DNA of 64,000 nt from Aspidiotus rigidus (Eukaryota > Arthropoda > Insecta > Hemiptera > Diaspididae): assembly GCA_035079385.1 (NCBI GenBank), contig JAVHKY010000013.1:10662001-10726000 (forward strand), given 5' to 3'. Below, piece by piece: positions 1 through 13,000 of this stretch (the first letter of the stretch is position 1; each line of letters opens with the position of its first letter). The notes under the pieces were generated by a model that had not been told where the DNA came from, did no database searches, and saw only the letters and a list, made by a program, of their open reading frames with translations. Both the position numbers and the translations under genes were made by a program.

Positions 1-1900
1 GTCTGTGAGTAGTGAAGTCACCTAACATACAGAACGCTTTAAGGGAAGGAGGACGTCGATTTAAGGTTGATTTGAAGTCGACCAGTATACATTTCTAGAA
101 GACTAAAAATTGACCATTAATAGACGCAACAGAGCAGTTGATTACAGGTTGCTAAAATCAATAAATATTCACTATAAATCGCAGTTTAAGAGAAATTGAC
201 TCGACGTGAACTCCAGATAAACGTCGACTTGAGGTTGTTTAAAAATCAACCATTCAACATTCCCAGGAAACTAAAAATCGATTCAAATAAATCGACAGGG
301 AGTGAACATTTGTCGGGCCCACTTTATCGACATCGACGTGAAGTCGGTATCAACAATATAGCGGCGCAATTTTGACCAAGACTTGGGAAGAAGTGAATTA
401 TCGATCGATTTGAAGTCGTTTATCGGTGGACGCTGGGTGCTGATCAAATATCGACGTGCCCAATCGACATTCTCCGCCGCCTTGTTCTAATATATCCTTC
501 CAAGTAGCTCACCAATTCTCCTCACTTGAACAAATGGTGTCCCACAATGAGCGACTATCAATTTTATGACCGCAATAAACAAAAGATTCGACAATATAAC
601 CATACTATCTACCGATGATTTCAGCATCTAGATACGAATACAAGTCAATCGATACAACAGAGCAGTCAAGTTTGCGTATTTTACTACAAAACTGAAAATC
701 GACGCAACAGAGCGGTCGATTTAAGGTCAATGAAAATTTCTGGTCTAATCGACTCGAAATTGATTTGAAATCGACGTGGAAATAAGTTGTAATAGAGTCG
801 AACTCCGTCGACCCCATATCAACCTGTTATCGATGAGGAGGTGAGGTATATTGACATGTAAATTCTCAGTCGACGTGATTCATCGAAACGGTCTCCACGG
901 GCTTCTCCCACAACTATGGAAAAATTTAAGACGGTTTCCCACAATGAACAACTTTCAGTTGGACACTATTCATGATCGCAATAAACAAGGATCCGACGAT
1001 ATTTTTCACCCAATTCAACCAATACTAATCACCAAAGGTCACAGGATCCATATAACCAAATTTGAGCCCAAAAGACCGCACAAGAAACAACTAATTCCGT
1101 CCTAAACTGAATGTCCATCTGTAGCTTCCGAACAACCTTCTTTAATCCAATCTGATAAACTTGGAAAAGAAACCACAAAAATCCCGTTCCTCTGTCATTT
1201 CTACTCAACTCCACTCCAATTCCACTACGACAAACACGGTATAATTCCTCGCCCTTGTTTGAATATGCCCTCGTTCGTTATCTTCAGCCTCAGAACGCTG
1301 AACGTACATTAAATTTGTACGACGCTCCTCCTTTCGTTGCAATCACAAAATACGTTTTTACTAGTTCGATCAGTTCTAGCCTATGGCTCACTGTACATAG
1401 ACTACAGACCGACGTCGATTTCAGGTCGATTCAAAGTCGCCTGAAAACTTAAAATCGACTACTAATGTCGATTTCAAGTCGACAAACGAATTTGGAGAAG
1501 TCGACTCCAGATCGACGTTGATTCAACGTGAATCAGCGTATATTACCACAGAACTACAAATCGACTTCAAATCGTTACGAAGTAGACCTGAAATCGACGA
1601 GGGAAAAGAGTCGAAATAAAGTCGACATGGTGACCTAATATCGACGAGACTTTCAAAGAAGTAAATTCTAAGTTGATTTTCGATAGACGCTGGGTATCGA
1701 CCAAGAATGGACATCAGCAAAGTTACAGTTGCCACGGTTCATCGAAGGATGGTCGAGTACCCCTCCCCTTACCTCATCGTAGGTAGTTTGAATACCGAAA
1801 TTTTTCTAATTCACCTTCCTGATATTTATAGGTCGATGGTCGGAATTTTCAAGGATCAACCTCCACTAACTCGTAGATTGAACGTCGAAATCTGAACATT
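1..1900. repeat. TCGA-rich dispersed repeat family, block 1
   Basis: The block is saturated with short motifs of the type TCGAtttnaagTCGAC, often as direct and inverted neighbours. Landmarks recur in order: a segment like gtctgtgagtagtgaagtca, then acagaacgcttta, then gtcgatttgaagtcgacc, then gaagactaaaaattgac, then gcaacagagcrgtygat. The same landmarks occur in reverse complement at about 15.8-16.1 kb, so this is an interspersed family in the opposite orientation. The short open frames inside it are not credible genes. No transposase or RT similarity was seen, so the class of element is unknown. Confidence 0.75.
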
Positions 1901-2450
1901 CTTCCCCGCTCAAATACCCTGTACGTCGGAATTTTCCAACTTCCTCCCTTATTTCTTCTTAAATCATGTTTCTCAAAGTTCACAATTTTTCTAATTTTTC
2001 CTCCTGGTCGAAATTTTCGAAAGGTACCCTACGAGCCTCTTCCCCTCTCTCAAATTATGTAGCTCGAAGATCAGAATTCTTGAAAGCCTCCAATCTTCTC
2101 CCCTACCTCTCAAATTATGTATCCTGAAGGTCGATATTTTTCTAATCCTTTCACCGGATTTTTGTAGCTCGATGACCGGAATTTTTCCATGACCAATATC
2201 TTTTTTCCGGACGGCGGAACGACAAAAATTTCAAAAATATCCCCCTCCCTCTTTTAAACTATGTGACTCGGATGTCTAAAAATGTTCAAGTCAGCCCCCC
2301 CCCCCCTCTCGACCTTCATTACTCTGATAACGGAGTTGGAATTAGAAAAATGTCGCATCGAGTCTCTTACGAAAGGAGGGGACTAAGAAAAATTTGAACT
2401 TTTCTGGACTCCTATCTTCAATTCAATCTCAACATCAAAACCAATTAGCT
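1901..2450 (-). repeat. Degenerate array of about 70-bp units
   Basis: Blocks like ctcaaattatgtagctcgaa followed by ggtcgaaatttttc and a pyrimidine-rich cctcccct stretch recur several times at roughly 60-100 bp spacing. On the minus strand the unit reads as gaaaaatttcgaccttcgagctacat, which matches a block of the dispersed family at 14.1-14.6 and 61.5-61.9 kb. It is therefore probably a decayed copy of that family. A further unit lies near 2740-2830. A run of ten C lies near 2300. No gene is supported here. Confidence 0.55.
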
Positions 2451-2477
2451 TCATAGAAAATAGGTTCTCAGCGTTCC

Positions 2478-2698
2478 TCGTTCAACTTCGTTTTTCGACG
2501 TCCACCTCTTTCTATAAATAAATTGAAAGTCGCTTTTCCTCCAAGCCCTTTCGTTCAACTTCGTTTTTCGACGTCCACCTCTTTCTATAAATAAATTGAA
2601 AGTCGCTTTTCCTCCAAGCCCTTTCGTTCAACTTCGTTTTTCGACGTCCACCTCTTTCTACAAGTAAATTGAAAGTCGCTTTTCTTCCAAGCCCTTTC
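2478..2698. repeat. Three-copy tandem repeat, period 73 bp
   Basis: The phrase ttcaacttcgtttttcgacg starts at 2481, 2554 and 2627, giving an exact period of 73 bp over three units. The first two units are almost identical and the third has a few substitutions. The minus-strand open frame through it is repeat translation, not a gene. Confidence 0.9.
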
Positions 2699-2830
2699 CT
2701 CTTTTTTCGATAGCGAATTCTTCTGCCCCTCTCCTGATCTATAGTTGAAATTTTTCCGAGTCTTCCACTCAGAAAATAAGCTCGAAGGTCTAAATTTTTT
2801 CGAGTACACTTCCGCTGTGTTTTAGGACGA

Positions 2831-4905
2831 CCGACGTTTTTCCTTAATAACCTCGCATAAAACTGGTTCCTCGTTCAAACGATTCGAAGGAAAAGTTACA
2901 TAATCATTTCCGCACAACAGGCAAAGATTTCAAAAGAAAAAGTAAATTCCGAACAAATCTTCAAACTTTGAAGTATATTTTTGCCATTAGGAATTAATTT
3001 TCGTTCGAATACTACATACGTATTCTCAACCACACCCAGAAAATTGTGAACACACAAAACCACCGAAGCGAGTACTCCTCGGACGACATTTACGAGTATT
3101 CTACCTGAAATAAATACACCAGAGATAAAACTACATATCTCTTAAAAAACTCTTCTGAAAGATAAAAAAAAAAAGTTCGCCGTTTCCAACTCGGTTTAAA
3201 GTCCCTCTAGAGCTTGGACGAATTGTTTTCGAGATAGGCAGCTCGCCGGGACGGACGGACGCGGTCCCACAACGCATCACGTACGACAAGCGACGTAGTT
3301 TCATCTGTAAACTAACTGTAAAAATATGGGAATGTAATAATTTCCCGAGCGCTCGTAAAAGCTGAAATAATTCGTCAAAGTGGCGGGATTACTTTCTCGT
3401 CTTGTTTATACCGCTAAGGGAACTGCATGCATCCTATGTAAGCACATAAATAATAAAACGGACTGCGGCGAATCTTCGCGCGTTTATACGCTAGAATTTT
3501 GATAAAGACCTATATACGATATGGTAAGTCGTAATCCATCGCTCGTCAAAGATGATTAAATTTTCTCGTGTTCTACGAAGACGATTAGGTAAGGCTTCGA
3601 GGAAGTTTCCCGCGATAATCTGAACTTTGCATATATACGTTTGAATAACTTAGGATCGATTTAGTTTGGTCGAAAGGAAGTTTAAGGTAGCTATTAATTT
3701 TAGAATTAATATCTAACGATATAGGAAGTAGAATGTCATGAAGATGTTCTCGTGAACCCGTAGATTGAGGACTAAAATATGAATAAAAAACACCCCCCAT
3801 CTTTTCTTCCGGCTGACGCGTAATGAGATTTATAATTGGTCAATATAGAGCAACTCATTCAAGAATGATTTTCTGGGCAAAATTCAAATATTTCGTTCAA
3901 ATGTTGACATTCTCTTATTGTGATCAGCCGATGAGGGTCCAAAATACATTGAATTCATCCCATGACTACAGCAGATGACAAAACGTTGAAGCAAAATTTT
4001 CTTTAGGAATTACCAGAGTCTAAAATTTGTCAAAGTTCTCTTTCGCTAGTCATGACTGAAAAGCTTATCCTTCTTTGCTGAAGTCACGATCCGGACGCGG
4101 TGTTTGAACTAAGTCCTCTCCTATCTACATTAGAAGTTGGGCTTTGAACGATCAAGAAACGCTTTATCGGGTCAAAGATCGATACCAATTACGCCTTAAC
4201 TATGACGTAAAGACCTTTCTATCGAAGAACTCGAAACTCCTTTCAATCCGAGAGCAATAGTTCACTTCATGATCCTCTTTCACGAGTTCTGATATCACTC
4301 CTGAATTTTCTTCAACAACTCTTGCCATTTTCTACACTAGTTTTTTCAACACCAGTAAGAACTCATTTTCTAGTCAATTTTCAAAGTTTATGAAATCGAT
4401 CCAAATTAATTACCTACGCAAGCACCATCAAGTCCTCCCAACGTGTTTTCAGAATATATATATTTTATTTAAATGCCTATATATTTACACGCATAAAAAT
4501 TGAATTACAAGGTATGAGTTATTCGTTGGGCAAAAGAAATTTCAAAAAATAATTATCGTGGAGGAAATCAGTTATTTGGGACGGCAATGGAAGAAAATTA
4601 TGGCAGTATATTGGTAAAAAATGAAAAATTTGGAGTAACATTTGAATGAAGCGGAATAAAAAATTTTATAATTTTTTGGACCATCTCGTATGAGATATAA
4701 AAAGCCCAAATCTGACTCATTCGAGGTTCGTCCAGCCCAAATTTCTCTTCAAAAAGGTCAAGTATACTCGAGGACAAATAATTTCCTTAATTGCAGCCTT
4801 TTTTTTTAGCGATTCGAATGGCAAACTGTATTTTGGACAACGATTTTCAAACTAACGTAAAATAAATCTATCAATAATAATTTTCTAAATATTCCTCGTA
4901 CTTAC
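2831..4905. other. No gene seen; probable intron
   Basis: AT-rich single-copy-looking sequence with no frame longer than about 70 codons and no recognisable domain. If the erg-like channel gene is transcribed leftwards, this is the intron following the 4906-5053 exon. The exons for the S1-S6 membrane core were not found in it. Confidence 0.5.
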
Positions 4906-5053
4906 CACGGGAGGTAATTCGCTGTGTGGAGGAGCATGGGAGACATGGTTCATTCGCGTTTTCATCGGCGACACCTTTTCTTGCAGTCTTTCATTTTCAA
5001 CACTTAAGCTTAGCTCTAATAAATCTTTACTCTCTATGGATTTAGGGGTTAGT
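4906..5053 (-). CDS. Putative exon of erg-like KCNH potassium channel (cytoplasmic linker region)
   Basis: On the minus strand an acceptor with a T-rich tract and CAG lies at 5056-5054, followed by 148 nt of open frame and a GTAAGT donor at 4905-4900. Read from the phase-2 end of the exon at 13001-13139, the first base completes an Ile codon and the peptide continues LTPKSIESKDLLELSLSVEN, then a short charged segment and SELPPV, ending in phase 0. It is hydrophilic with a short helix-prone stretch (ELSLSVENERLQEK) and no membrane segment. That suits the poorly conserved linker between the PAS domain and S1 in ERG channels. I do not recognise this peptide itself. The assignment rests on strand, splice sites and phase compatibility with two other exons. 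Confidence 0.5.
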
Positions 5054-6097
5054 CTGAAAAAAAAAGACAAAGCACAAATTAATTATGTAATTAATTGATT
5101 AATACTTTTAAAACCTATTTCAAAGTTGAACTCCGAATTTGAAATTCAGATTTAGTGAGAAGAATTCATTCAAAGATTAGATCGTATTTCCTGTTTCTTC
5201 GAGAAGAAAATCACCCCCCCCCCCTTCACACAATGAATTATATAATATTAATGAAGGTAAGATTTTTCCAAGGCGTCCTCTCACTCTCTGAAATCAAGAT
5301 TGAAAAACAATGTCTGGAGACTCGCAGTTATTTACTGTAGTATAAGTATTTATAAAGCAGGTTTCCTGTTGAAATTTGCGAGTTCCCACACATTAATAAT
5401 TCTGCGTACTGTATCCCTTCTTGTCCTTTATAATGAACTACGACGTCAACGGCTGGAAGTCGAATCCACCTCTCCTCATCCTCGTAATCTACAATGCTGT
5501 ACATGTAAAGCCTGGTTTTGTGAAGGCTAGTAGTAAACTTAATGTAGTTTAGTATACTGTATAGCCCAGTATAATGGAGGCTAAAGAGTAGTACCTTAAT
5601 TCTGAAATCTGCAAATATGAAATCAGTCGGGACTCGATGGCTTAGTTTAAAGGGAGACCCGAGCAGTATCAATATTAGGCCTAGTATGATAGAGACTGCT
5701 GGAAGGCTTACAAGTGGAATGAATGATCCCGAGAATAGAAGAGAGCCCAAGCTGGTGACGTCGAAAGCAGCTATCATGGATGGTTATGACATCACAAATG
5801 TTCATATTGATATGGGGCAAACGAGCAAAACCAATGAGGCTGCCTTGTTGACGAGATAGTTTAATGAAGAGGATACTCAATGGAGTTTAACATGTAATAC
5901 ACGATATCTATATTGATTCAAGAACGGGATACACGCCTTTGTGAGAAAATGTTCTGGCTTTTCCAAATAAATTAAGATCATGTTTCATGTCTTTTATTCA
6001 AGGTAGCATGCTTCTTTGTCTTTGGCATTCTTGCTTTGCTTGATCTGAGAATACCACCTTCTTGTTCTGCACACGTCAGTGAGCCCCCTTCTTGGAC
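5054..6097. other. Intronic sequence; weak overlapping frames only
   Basis: A 149-codon minus frame (5328-5777) and an 80-codon plus frame overlap here on opposite strands. Neither shows a known domain, and a stretch near 5570-5760 has faint resemblance to sequence near 57.3-57.45 kb (cagtataatggaggct, and a tgacgtc site). This is more consistent with an old repeat than a gene. A C9 run lies near 5215. Confidence 0.4.
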
Positions 6098-7482
6098 ATG
6101 TGGTTCAGAATTGCTTATGAAATATGTGGCTCACCAAATATGCAGTTCTGCAATGCTTATGGAATATGTGGTTCAATATTGCTTATGGAATATGTAATTC
6201 AGCGTTCCTTATGGAATATGTGGTTCACCATTGTTTATGGAATATGTGGTTCAGCATTGCTTACAGAATATATGGTCCAGCATTGCTTACGGAATATGTG
6301 GTTCAGCATTGCATAGAGAATATGTGGTTTACCATTGTTTATGGAATATGTGGTTCAGTATTGCTTATGGAATATGTGGTTCAGCATTTTTTATGGAATA
6401 TATGGTTTGGCATTGCTTACAGAATATGTGGTTCACCATTGTTTATAGAATATGTGGTTCAGCATTGCTTATGGAATATGTGGTTCAGCATTGCATAGAG
6501 AATATGTGGTTCACCATTGTTTATGGAATATGTGGTTCAGCATTCCTTACGGAATATGTGGTTCAGCATTGCTTACAGAATATGGTGTCATCACTGCTTA
6601 TGGAATATGTGGTTCAGCATTGTTTATGGAATATTATGTGGTTCAGCATTACTTATGGAATATGTGGTTCAGTATTGCTTATGGAATATGTGGTTCAGCA
6701 TTGTTCATGGAATATATGGTTCAGCATTGCTTACAGAATATATGGTCCAGCATTGCTTACGGAATATGTGGTTCATCATTCCTTATGGAATATGTGGTTT
6801 GGCATTGCTTACAGAATATGTGGTTCATCATTGCTATGGAATATGTGGTTCACCATTGTTTATAGAATATGTGGTTCATCATTGCTTATGGAAAATGTGG
6901 TTCAGCATTGTTTATGGAATATGTGGTTCAGCATTGCTTACAGAATATGGTGTCATCACTGCTTATGGAATATGTATGGTTTGGCATTGCTTACAGAATA
7001 TGTGGTTCATCATTGCCTAAGGAATATGTGGTTCACCATTGTTTATAGAATATGTAGTTCAGCATTGCTTATGGAATATGTGGTTCAGCATTGTTTATGG
7101 AATATGTGGTTCAGCATTCCTTATGGAATATGTAGTTCAGCATTCCTTATGGAATATGTGGTTTAGCATTGCTTATAGAATATGGTGTCATGCTTTGCTT
7201 AGAGAATATGTGGTTCAGCATTGTTTATGGAATATGTGGTTCAGTATTGCTTATGGAATATGTGGTTCAGCATTGTTTATGGAATATTATGTGGTTCAGC
7301 ATTGCTTATGGAATATGTGGTTCAGCATTCCTTAGAGAATATGTGGTTCACCATTGTTTATGGAATATACGGTTCATCATTGCTTACAGAATATGTGATT
7401 CAGCATTGCTTACGGAATATGTAGTTCAGCATTACTTACAGAATATTACCTATGTGGTTCAGCATTGCTGACAGAATATGTG
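6098..7482 (+). repeat. Tandem satellite, 26-bp unit, about 53 copies
   Basis: The unit is close to gcttatggaatatgtggttc followed by agcatt. Successive ggaatatgtgg blocks are 26 bp apart, for example at 6369 and 6395. Variants are single substitutions (tta/ttt, aga/gga, cag/cac) plus recurrent insert variants: gaatattatgtgg near 6630 and 7282, and gaatatggtgtcat near 6575, 6940 and 7180. The reuse of these rare variants suggests a higher-order amplification of multi-unit blocks. As 26 is not divisible by three and the unit lacks plus-strand stops in any phase, all three plus frames stay open for long distances. The long frames here are artefacts. Confidence 0.95.
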
Positions 7483-7494
7483 CCCAGAATTTGA

Positions 7495-7700
7495 GAAATC
7501 AGTTGCGTCAATCAACAGTCGATTTATAGTTTTGTGGCAATGTAAACTGGGCGACTTTAAATCAATCTCAAATTGAGGTAGATTCGGAGTCGACTTTGAG
7601 TTGACATCTCTAATTTTTTTCGTGTACTTTGAATCGACTACTCTGTGGCGCGGATCAACAGTCGATTTTCAGTTTTCCCGGAATGTATACAGGTCGACTA
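7495..7700. repeat. TCGA-rich dispersed repeat family, fragment
   Basis: Directly after the 26-bp array. It contains two copies of a phrase like caacagtcgatttntagttt followed by a ggaatgta segment and a TCGAC motif. It belongs to the same family as blocks at 1-1.9, 15.6-16.9 and 53.6-55.9 kb. Confidence 0.65.
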
Positions 7701-9636
7701 GTTGATGTACAAGGAGCCGTAATCTATATAGGATTGATTGAAGAAGCAAGATTTTGTGATTGCGACCAGGGAAGGTGCGAATGAATATTTTACGATGTTT
7801 GGCGGCCCAAGGCTTTTAGCTTTCTTTCTTTGATATGTGAATGCCAAGAGTTGAAAATGAAAATTGAGAAATTTTATCGTATTTCTATGTGGAATTGGGG
7901 GCGGAGTTGGGTAGGAGAATGACACGACTTTTCAGTGTTTTCTTCTTCAAGATTGTGACTTGTGACTGTATTCAGGGGAGGATATGCGGAAGCCATAGAA
8001 GGACAAAATATTAAACGGCGGAAAATTGCTGCCCTATCGTTCTGTGCGTTCTCCAGTTTCACTTTTCCTGTTCCAAAAATCACGTGTTTCTCACTTCACG
8101 TACGAGAGAAAGATGAGTATGAGTAAACTCGAGACTTAATTTGCTCACTTATCAATGGTTCCTATTTTTCAAACATGTTGAAACTGTTCTAAATAAACAA
8201 TAGGTAAGTGAACTAATATTTTCCATGGAACGCGTCGAGGCTCAGGCCAAACGAAAAACAAAGTGGCGCACGTTCTCCCGGCGCGTGATCATAATGGGAT
8301 ATTAAACGGAAATATTTTTCATTCAACGTTTAGAGTAGGTATACGAGTATACTCAAAAGTTTACAACAAAACTTTACTTTCACATTGATTACGTACATTT
8401 TCTACAGACCGACAATAAAAATACAAACAATAAGAAATGCCAGCTATCTCAGACACAACAGTTTTAGCCGCGTGCTTAGCGTTAAGATGATTTTATCTAT
8501 ATTGATGAATTTCGGTTCTTCTCGAGTAGTTAAGTAGAATCAAACGCTATCGTGCGTTCGCTTTTTCGAAAATTACCGCAGCTCTTTCTTTTAATCGAAG
8601 GCTAGCGCGCGTATTGGTCTATATAGAATATCCCAAGTTTGCCGATGTTTTACGTATAGGAATCTCACTAAAAACGATTACTGACAGGAAAGTGTTACAG
8701 AAGAGTTTGTAAATGGAGAAAGTTGTTTAGGTTTTTCACAATTCAAAAGCATCAATTCTAACCCAACGTATTTCTTATCTTCGAAAGTATAACGTTGTAT
8801 TCTTCTTTGTCGAAAAATTCAGGAAACCGTGAAACAGTTCGTTTCCGATTGCGACAGCGAGCCTCGACTATTACGTTCGAAAAAAATTATTAATTCTGCT
8901 TGTCGGCCCGTCTTCCGCCTTCTTTTTCTACACAATCTCGAAATCGTAAATCAAATTTCGCATACCTCGACTCGACGAGAAAAAAAGGAAGACGAAGTAT
9001 ATAGCAGAAAGAGATAAAGCTATGCTCGAAGAAAGCGAGTAGAATAGGTCCATTTCCGATTAACTTGCTTCCAACTTGAAAGTTTCGAGTTTTCGCTGAT
9101 ATATTCATTATATAGAATTTGAGAACGTGGATTTCAATTTTCTAGTTGAACATTTGCATTTTGTATTCCTTTTTTTTAGATAATTTAACGATACAGAAAT
9201 GCTTCTATTTGTATTTCAAGTTTCTTTTAATTCCTATAGCTATTTAAACGATTTCTTTAATAGGGAAAATACTTACGCTATACTTGTTCTTTTCAACATT
9301 AGTATTCAAATGAACAGACTGTCGGTACCTCACTTCTTTTCTCCTTTAGAATTTTGAACCGTGAGTACTGGAAGAATACGTAATAATGAAAAAAAAAAAA
9401 AAGTAGGGGATAAGATTAGAAAGAAGAGTTGGGAACTACTCGTATGTTCAGCTATTATCTGTACTAAACTTTTCAGATTGGATGGGGGTAATAGTTCAGA
9501 CTAACAAATTTCCTAACATGGTGACATTTCACGTCCCCCTTTGTCTCTGAACTCACCTGAGTGAAGAATGTGAAAAGAAACAAATTTACGTAACCACACA
9601 ATAGAATGAGAGAACTTTCGGCGCAATGGACATTAT
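7701..9636. other. No gene seen; probable intron
   Basis: AT-rich sequence without a credible coding frame, repeat array or terminal-repeat element. Short frames of 60-75 codons occur on both strands but overlap one another and carry no recognisable motif. Confidence 0.5.
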
Positions 9637-10207
9637 TAGAGTTAGGATCTGCCGGTTTTTGTCAAATGATTTCCTTTGAGGACGAGTCAAAAATAATGAA
9701 AGATGAACACGATTTAGGGTGTAGGAAGGCCAGGAAAAAAATTTTATTTCACCGAAAAATACCGAAAACAGAATAAACACCGAAAATGGACTTCACCACC
9801 GAATAAAACCGAAAATTGACTTAAACGTCCAAAAATTCCCAAAAAACTGCTGGCAACGCGTGAAATAGCGAGATTTTGCAAAATAGTACGGAAATATTGT
9901 GAGTTACGAGAAAAATTGGTTGTTTTTGGAAAATCTACTAATTTCAAAAGAAATTGAACGTGAAGCTCACGTTGCGTTGGGTAGAGCACTCGTTTTGAGG
10001 TTTATTGAGATCTCTTAAAACTGAGCATGAATGTCTGCGAAAATCATAATTTTGGTTGTAATTATTGCGAAATACCCCCTTTTTTACCATTTTTTTTGGT
10101 AATTATTATTTTTACGTTCAAAAATTTGGAAAATACCGAATAATACCGAAAATGACATTTCAAAAAACCGAATTTTAATTTATCGGTACCGAAAAATCCT
10201 AACTCTA
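9637..10207. mobile_element. Non-autonomous hAT element, 571 bp
   Basis: The ends are inverted: tagagttaggat at the left and atcctaactcta at the right. The element is bordered by a perfect 8-bp direct repeat GACATTAT at 9629-9636 and 10208-10215. An 8-bp duplication is diagnostic for the hAT superfamily. The interior has repeated accgaaaa and cggtttt blocks and no transposase. The same terminal sequence and the same accgaaaa blocks occur in the coding hAT element at 43835-45039, so this is a deletion or MITE-like relative of that family. Confidence 0.88.
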
Positions 10208-10629
10208 GACATTATCAATGAAAGGCAGAATACGACGGACAGCAAAATTAATAAAGTTACAAACAGGATTAGACAAGTGACGCAGATGAAACGCCGATAG
10301 AAGGGAGACGCTGATAAGTCATCTAATTGACGCTTTCTAACCAAGCCAGATCATCAGTGAAATTTTCAAGGTGAGTGTTGTCTTCTTTTTCATGAATCTT
10401 GCAGTTGTTATCCATACTTGAAAAAGGGAGGGAAGAGATGATAATGGGTGTTCTGCTGTACCAAAACTTCTTCTTTTTCTTGAAGTTCAACCCTATAGAT
10501 TGCAGCACAAAATAAGTAGGGCTGACTTCATTGAATACGTAGTTCCCATAACTATCCAAATGGTAGCAAATCATTACTTTCCGACGACGGAACCTTTGCT
10601 CAAACCGAATATGGCAGCATTTGCTAATA

Positions 10630-12330
10630 TCAGACTAATGCCCTGCTTCAATTAAATGCTCTGCAACGATGGACTTTCTGGTTTTTGGGTTCATATCGAG
10701 AGGCTTCTTACGCTTATTGAAATGGACGAAGAAGTTTCGCCCAGTCTTCCCTATGTTGAGCGCCGAGCAATCGGAAACTCCACATTTCCCTAAGGGGAAG
10801 AATGTTGGGTCTTGGGGAGAACGCAAGTGAGTGCCAGCATCCGCGTTCAAGTTTATGAGACTTGAGGATCTCGTCCAAGCCTTTCGAGAAATTTCCTAAC
10901 TCGGGAAGGCGAATCCATCTTAAACGTTTTGAAAAGGAGAAGGACTGCCTCGACAAAGACGTCAGCTGGCTGAGACTCTTAGCAATAAGCTTTTTCCTGA
11001 CCATAAGGTCGACATCAGGGGAGATGTCATCGCGTCGGGCCATAAGGTTCAATTCGGTGCAAAACGAGTCGCCGTCAAGAGAGAGAGACACGAGGCGATG
11101 TATCTATGATGCTGATCAGACGGTCCTGGTCGAGGTGATTCCTGATGAAAAACGTTCCCTCACTATGCTGAACAATTTGAGCTTATTTTGAGATAGATTT
11201 TAATTATGAAATAGACGGACAAAACTCGCGATTAAGCTGACTACACAACGACGCGGAATTACGTTAATAAGCTTCTTCTCTTTCGTGATTGACTATGATG
11301 CCCCGGTGGTGTCCCTTATATATCTCGATAATAGGCCCTGGCCAACGCCTCGTTGCATGTTATGATTTCATTGATGTTTACTTTATTTCGCTGATGTTAC
11401 TTTGTCGACGATTTTGATGTTCCTATCGCGCTATTTTTCTGGCGTTTGCTAGTCACGGCCAGCGACCTATTCTCGATTCGAAAACCCCATACACCATAGT
11501 ATCATAGAAATATAAAAGGATTCTTTATGTCTCGAGTGACAAAAGGAACTGGAAGATCTGTGGAACAAGGCTTTTTGTGAATTCCATAATCGTGTCCACG
11601 AAGAGTGAGAGGAATGTCAAGACCGAGAAAATTGATACTCAAGTCACATATTTTCGAAGTGCAATTGATACTAGGATAAAGGTCATTGAAATACGAAAGA
11701 AACTCTTGCAACGCATCCTCAGAATCGTCCCAAAGGCCCAATATATCGACATATCGATACAGATACATGACGCACTTATAGTGAGGGAGAGCTCAACATT
11801 GAAAAGGTCCGTGAATAAGTCACCCATACCGGAAACTAATGGAGAGCCAATAGGAAGTTTAATATCCTCAAGAAACTTGAAAAGTTCACCGTTGAAGTTT
11901 CTACGATCATTGAGAGTTGCACCTTCAACGGCGATTCACTTGCCAACCTCTTAACAAAGGCGGACATTTTCGAGAGCAGGATGCGTAAAAGGAAACGCGC
12001 GAGGTAAGAATGGCCGATTTGACAAGGGAAGGAATGATTTCTTCGTGACAGGCAGGGTTCGATTGGACGAAGTCCAACGGGTCGGTTTGCTCTGAATTGT
12101 TTGAGGACTGTGTCCTCCGGAATTTATGCGAAGAGACGAGGAACGGTAATAGTTTTGGAGGTCATAGGCAGGTTACAAAAATTTTGGCAGTGAGCTAGGT
12201 CAATCACATTGTGCTCCGGGAGATTGATACTGCCCGGCATCCAAAGAAGCGAGGCTAATGTTTAGATAGATATCAGAGGGTATAGTACCAAAGGCGGTCC
12301 TGCATAGCTAGGAGAAGTAAAAGGGAATTA
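10630..12330 (-). pseudogene. Decayed Penelope-like element (RT, linker, GIY-YIG)
   Basis: Read leftwards, fragments of a PLE protein appear in the proper order but in several frames. At about 11.77-11.50 kb there is an RT piece with YRYVDI, a damaged YVDD motif, followed by SINFLGLDI. At 11.09-10.9 kb there is the linker with RWIRLPELGNF. At about 10.80-10.64 kb there is a GIY-YIG remnant with IGKTGR and AEHLIEAGH. Frameshifts separate the pieces. About 400 bp (11.1-11.5 kb) between RT and linker do not translate into the expected thumb region and may be an insertion or divergence. The 5' RT motifs near 12.0-12.3 kb are barely readable. No hammerhead motif was found at its 3' side. Non-functional. 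Confidence 0.75.
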
Positions 12331-13000
12331 GATAACAGCAGGAATTTGAGATGGAGGAATAAGGAGTGAGATAAAATTCCTCAAACGGTAATTGATTATG
12401 GTGCCGAAGTTCTGAACGGAATTTGAACCTAATTGTATAGCGGCTCTATATCCTGTATTCATAAATCTTTAATGACTGCGGAGTGCGGATCCTCATTTCG
12501 ATTTTCTTGACGGTTCGTGAAACTCGAGATTACTTTCCGCATATACGGCTAACACTATTAAACATTTTTACTTTATGCATTGCACTCCTGTGTTCTAGAT
12601 AATATATAAGGAAATCTCGATATCGTTGTACTCGGGAAAATGCTTGAAAATCGATCGCATACGTGTCACCGACAATTTTAATTTCACTCCGATGTATTTC
12701 TGGAATCCATCTACCTTTTCTCATTTTCTCGCTACCTTTTGTTCTATTCTCTCGTTCCTTTATTCATTTTTGAAATAAAGGAAAAAGTAATTTTGTCACT
12801 CTATATTTCGCCACCACGCGTACGGCTTCGTCGTTGTGACGCAGAACTTCTCACTTCATCAACCCATACACATTTTTCGTCATCCCATCCGAGGTCTTAT
12901 GAAATGAGACATAAGATTTTCGAGCATTACTTCAAATTCGAAACACAATTTTCAACGTATCACGGTAAAAAAAAAAAATATGGAAAAACTCGATACTCAC
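12331..13000. other. Intron, no gene seen
   Basis: AT-rich sequence between the PLE remnant and the splice donor at 13000. Short frames only. Confidence 0.4.

Noticed and set aside
5328..5777. 149-codon minus-strand frame
   Set aside because: It has no domain, no supporting splice or promoter context, and an opposite-strand frame overlaps it. Composition is not convincing, and it may be an old repeat.
6092..7335. Long plus-strand frames of 311, 167, 137 and 124 codons
   Set aside because: They are translations of the 26-bp satellite in its three phases and overlap one another. The unit simply lacks stops.
6098..7482. CRISPR array
   Set aside because: Units are contiguous tandem repeats without spacers, in eukaryotic-type sequence with no cas genes.
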